Assembly: GCA_019745365.1 (NCBI GenBank)
Contig: JAIETI010000026.1
Coordinates: 1 to 33,016, forward strand
From: Gemmatimonadaceae bacterium
Lineage (GTDB): Bacteria; Gemmatimonadota; Gemmatimonadetes; Gemmatimonadales; Gemmatimonadaceae
Direction: 5' to 3'
DNA length: 33,016 nucleotides
This document shows, in pieces, positions 31,420 through 33,016 of this stretch. The notes beneath the pieces are model-generated. The model did no database searches. It saw only the letters and a program-made list of their open reading frames with translations, and was not told the DNA's origin. Position 1 is the stretch's first letter; each line of letters starts with the position of its first letter. A program made the position numbers and the translations under genes.

Positions 31420-32339
31420 CCTCCTCTCTCCTCGTCGTCGGTTCTGTCGCGCTCGATTCCGTCGAGACGCCGTTCGGCAAGGCCGACGATGTCCTCGGCG
31501 GATCGGCGAACTACTTCGCGGCCTCGGCGAGCCACCAAACACCGGTGCAGCTCGTGGGCGTGGTCGGGAGTGACTATCCGATCGCGAAGCTCGAACCGCT
31601 CGCGAAGCGGGGAGTGGATATGTCCGGCCTTGAGCATGCTGAAGGCGAGAGCTTCCGCTGGCGTGGCCGCTACCGTCACGACCTCAACTCGGCTGAGACG
31701 CTCGAGACGCGCCTCGGCGTGTTCTCGCACTTCCGCCCCAAGCTCCCCGAGCAGTTCAAGAGCGCGAAGTACGTCTTTCTCGCCAACATCGATCCGCGCC
31801 TGCAACTCGAGGTGCTGAGCCAGATCGCCGCGCCGAAGCTCGTGGCGTGCGATACGATGAACTTCTGGATCGAGTCGCGCCGTGCGGATCTGCTCGCGCT
31901 GATCGAGCGCGTCGATCTCATCACGCTCAACGACGGCGAAGCGCGCCAGCTCACCGAACAGGCGAACCTCGTGCAGGCCGCGCGCTGGATCCTCGCGCGA
32001 GGTCCCAAGACCGTGCTCATCAAGAAGGGCGAGCATGGGGCCTTCATGTTCACCAAGGACTCGGTGTTCTACGCGCCCGCGTATCCGCTCGAGAGCGTGT
32101 TCGATCCGACCGGGGCGGGGGATTCCTTCGCGGGCGGCTTCATGGGGTACCTCGCGCGGACCGACGACCTGAGTGAGGCGAATCTCCGCCGCGCGGTGAT
32201 CATGGGTTCGGCGATGGGCTCGTTCGTGGTGGAAGGGTTCTCCATCACGCGGCTCCTCGAGATCACGCGCGCGGACATCGATCGGCGCGTCGCGGATTTC
32301 CATCGCCTCGTCTCCTTCGATCAGGCGTTGCCAGCGTGA
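31416..32339 (+). CDS. PfkB/ribokinase-family sugar or nucleoside kinase
   Basis: 307 residues from the GTG at 31416; in-frame sequence upstream lies in argS and is rejected. The N-terminal VVGSVALDSVETPFG and GGSANYFAASA form the substrate-binding region of the fold. The C-terminal signature DPTGAGDSFAGGFMGYLA has the anion hole and catalytic Asp236. VFLANIDPRLQ and ITLNDGEARQL are further family blocks. The exact substrate cannot be read from the sequence: ribose, adenosine or a modified sugar are possible. Its position directly before purM suggests a link with purine or ribose metabolism, but operon packing alone is a weak argument. Its stop overlaps purM by GTGA. Confidence 0.88.
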   Translation: MTSSLLVVGSVALDSVETPFGKADDVLGGSANYFAASASHQTPVQLVGVVGSDYPIAKLEPLAKRGVDMSGLEHAEGESFRWRGRYRHDLNSAETLETRLGVFSHFRPKLPEQFKSAKYVFLANIDPRLQLEVLSQIAAPKLVACDTMNFWIESRRADLLALIERVDLITLNDGEARQLTEQANLVQAARWILARGPKTVLIKKGEHGAFMFTKDSVFYAPAYPLESVFDPTGAGDSFAGGFMGYLARTDDLSEANLRRAVIMGSAMGSFVVEGFSITRLLEITRADIDRRVADFHRLVSFDQALPA

Positions 32340-33016
32340 GCGGGATGACCTACGCGGGCGCCGGCGTCGATATCGACGCGGCGAACGACTCCAAGGCGCG
32401 CATCAAGGCGCATGTCGAGAGCACCTTCACCGCGGGTGCACGCGGTGCGTTCGGCGGCTTCGGCGGGATGTTCCGCGTCCCGACCGGGGCGAAGGCCCCA
32501 CTGCTTGTCGCGAGCGCGGACGGCGTGGGAACGAAGATCAAGGTCGCGATCGAGGCGGGCCGCCACGACACCATCGGCCACTGTCTCGTCAATCACTGCA
32601 CCAACGACATCCTCGTGCAGGGCGCCGTCCCGCTCTACTTCCTCGACTACGTAGCGTTCGGAAAGCTCGAGCCCGTCGTAGTCGAAGCCGTCGTCGCTGG
32701 CGTCGCGGCAGGGTGCCGCGAGAACGCCTGTGCGCTCATCGGTGGTGAGACCGCCGAGATGCCGGGACTGTACACGCCCCCGGACTACGACCTCGCTGGG
32801 TTCATCACCGGGTGGGTCGAAGAGTCAGACGTGCTGGGGCGCGAACGCGTGCGCCAGGGGGATGTGCTCGTCGGACTCGCGAGCACGGGGCTTCATACGA
32901 ACGGCTACTCGCTCGCGCGCCGTATCGTCGCGGAGCGGCTCAAGCTCGACGTGCACGGCGTGATCCCGGGCGTGGGCCAGACGGTCGCGGATGCCCTGCT
33001 CGCGGTGCACCGCTCG
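32336..33016 (+). CDS. purM: Phosphoribosylformylglycinamidine cyclo-ligase (3' end outside window)
   Basis: AIR synthetase of purine biosynthesis, converting FGAM to AIR with ATP. The window holds the first 227 codons and ends on a codon boundary with the frame open. The GTG at 32336 overlaps the kinase stop; the ATG at 32345 is an alternative. Family blocks: TYAGAGVDIDAAN, GGFGGMFRVP, ASADGVGTKIKVAIEAGRH, HCTNDILVQGAVPLYFLDY, IGGETAEMPGLY, and GLASTGLHTNGYSLARRI. The glycine-rich nucleotide-binding and AIR-synthetase dimer residues are present, so the gene looks intact as far as it is visible. Confidence 0.95.
   Translation, partial: MSGMTYAGAGVDIDAANDSKARIKAHVESTFTAGARGAFGGFGGMFRVPTGAKAPLLVASADGVGTKIKVAIEAGRHDTIGHCLVNHCTNDILVQGAVPLYFLDYVAFGKLEPVVVEAVVAGVAAGCRENACALIGGETAEMPGLYTPPDYDLAGFITGWVEESDVLGRERVRQGDVLVGLASTGLHTNGYSLARRIVAERLKLDVHGVIPGVGQTVADALLAVHRS

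Overview
GC-rich (high sixties % by eye), densely packed bacterial chromosome. Nothing in the window fixes the lineage. Inference: the two-membrane machinery (an outer-membrane-barrel-like protein, lipoproteins), the Ser/Thr kinase, the many GTG starts in 4-bp stop/start overlaps, and the VVP/GTCGTTCCT micro-repeats would suit Gemmatimonadota or a nearby Gram-negative phylum. I found no tRNA, rRNA, CRISPR, IS element, integrase or phage gene. No stretch above 300 bases lacks a gene; the longest gap is about 98 bases.

Layout. (1) 2-3580: the end of a probable membrane VWA/BatA-like gene, then ftsY-recG (GTGA overlap). (2) 3587-5026, minus strand: a frameshifted YHYH-domain lipoprotein gene and a small secreted protein, with a strong hairpin between them. 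(3) 5113-11069: a secreted PQQ/sorbosone-dehydrogenase-like protein, asnS, deoC and a two-domain ALDH16-type aldehyde dehydrogenase, all tightly spaced. The last two make a plausible deoxyribose-phosphate to acetaldehyde to acetate unit. (4) 11071-11871, minus: mazG. (5) 11938-20404: eight genes in near-continuous overlap: MBOAT O-acyltransferase, SGNH-like partner, alanine racemase, phosphopentomutase, cytidine deaminase, a lipoprotein with two DNRLRE-like halves, an outer-membrane-barrel-like protein, and a receiver-histidine kinase. (6) 20474-23866: miaB and comEC, separated by a perfect 12-bp hairpin. (7) 23826-25655, minus: a Ser/Thr kinase with a novel-looking C-terminal region, overlapping the comEC tail. 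(8) 25754-29389: class I fructose-1,6-bisphosphatase, methylmalonyl-CoA mutase large subunit, and a zinc-ribbon membrane protein. (9) 29453-33016: fmdB-like gene, argS, a PfkB sugar kinase and purM (cut by the window end), each overlapping the next by 4 bp.

Most genes are conserved housekeeping genes. The parts most worth a second look are the envelope-modification/surface-protein operon at 11938-20404, the ALDH16-DeoC pairing, the 9-nt tandem micro-repeats that occur in two enzymes and one intergenic tract, the kinase C-terminal domain, and the frameshifted YHYH gene. I saw no clear evidence of a wholly new defence or mobile system.
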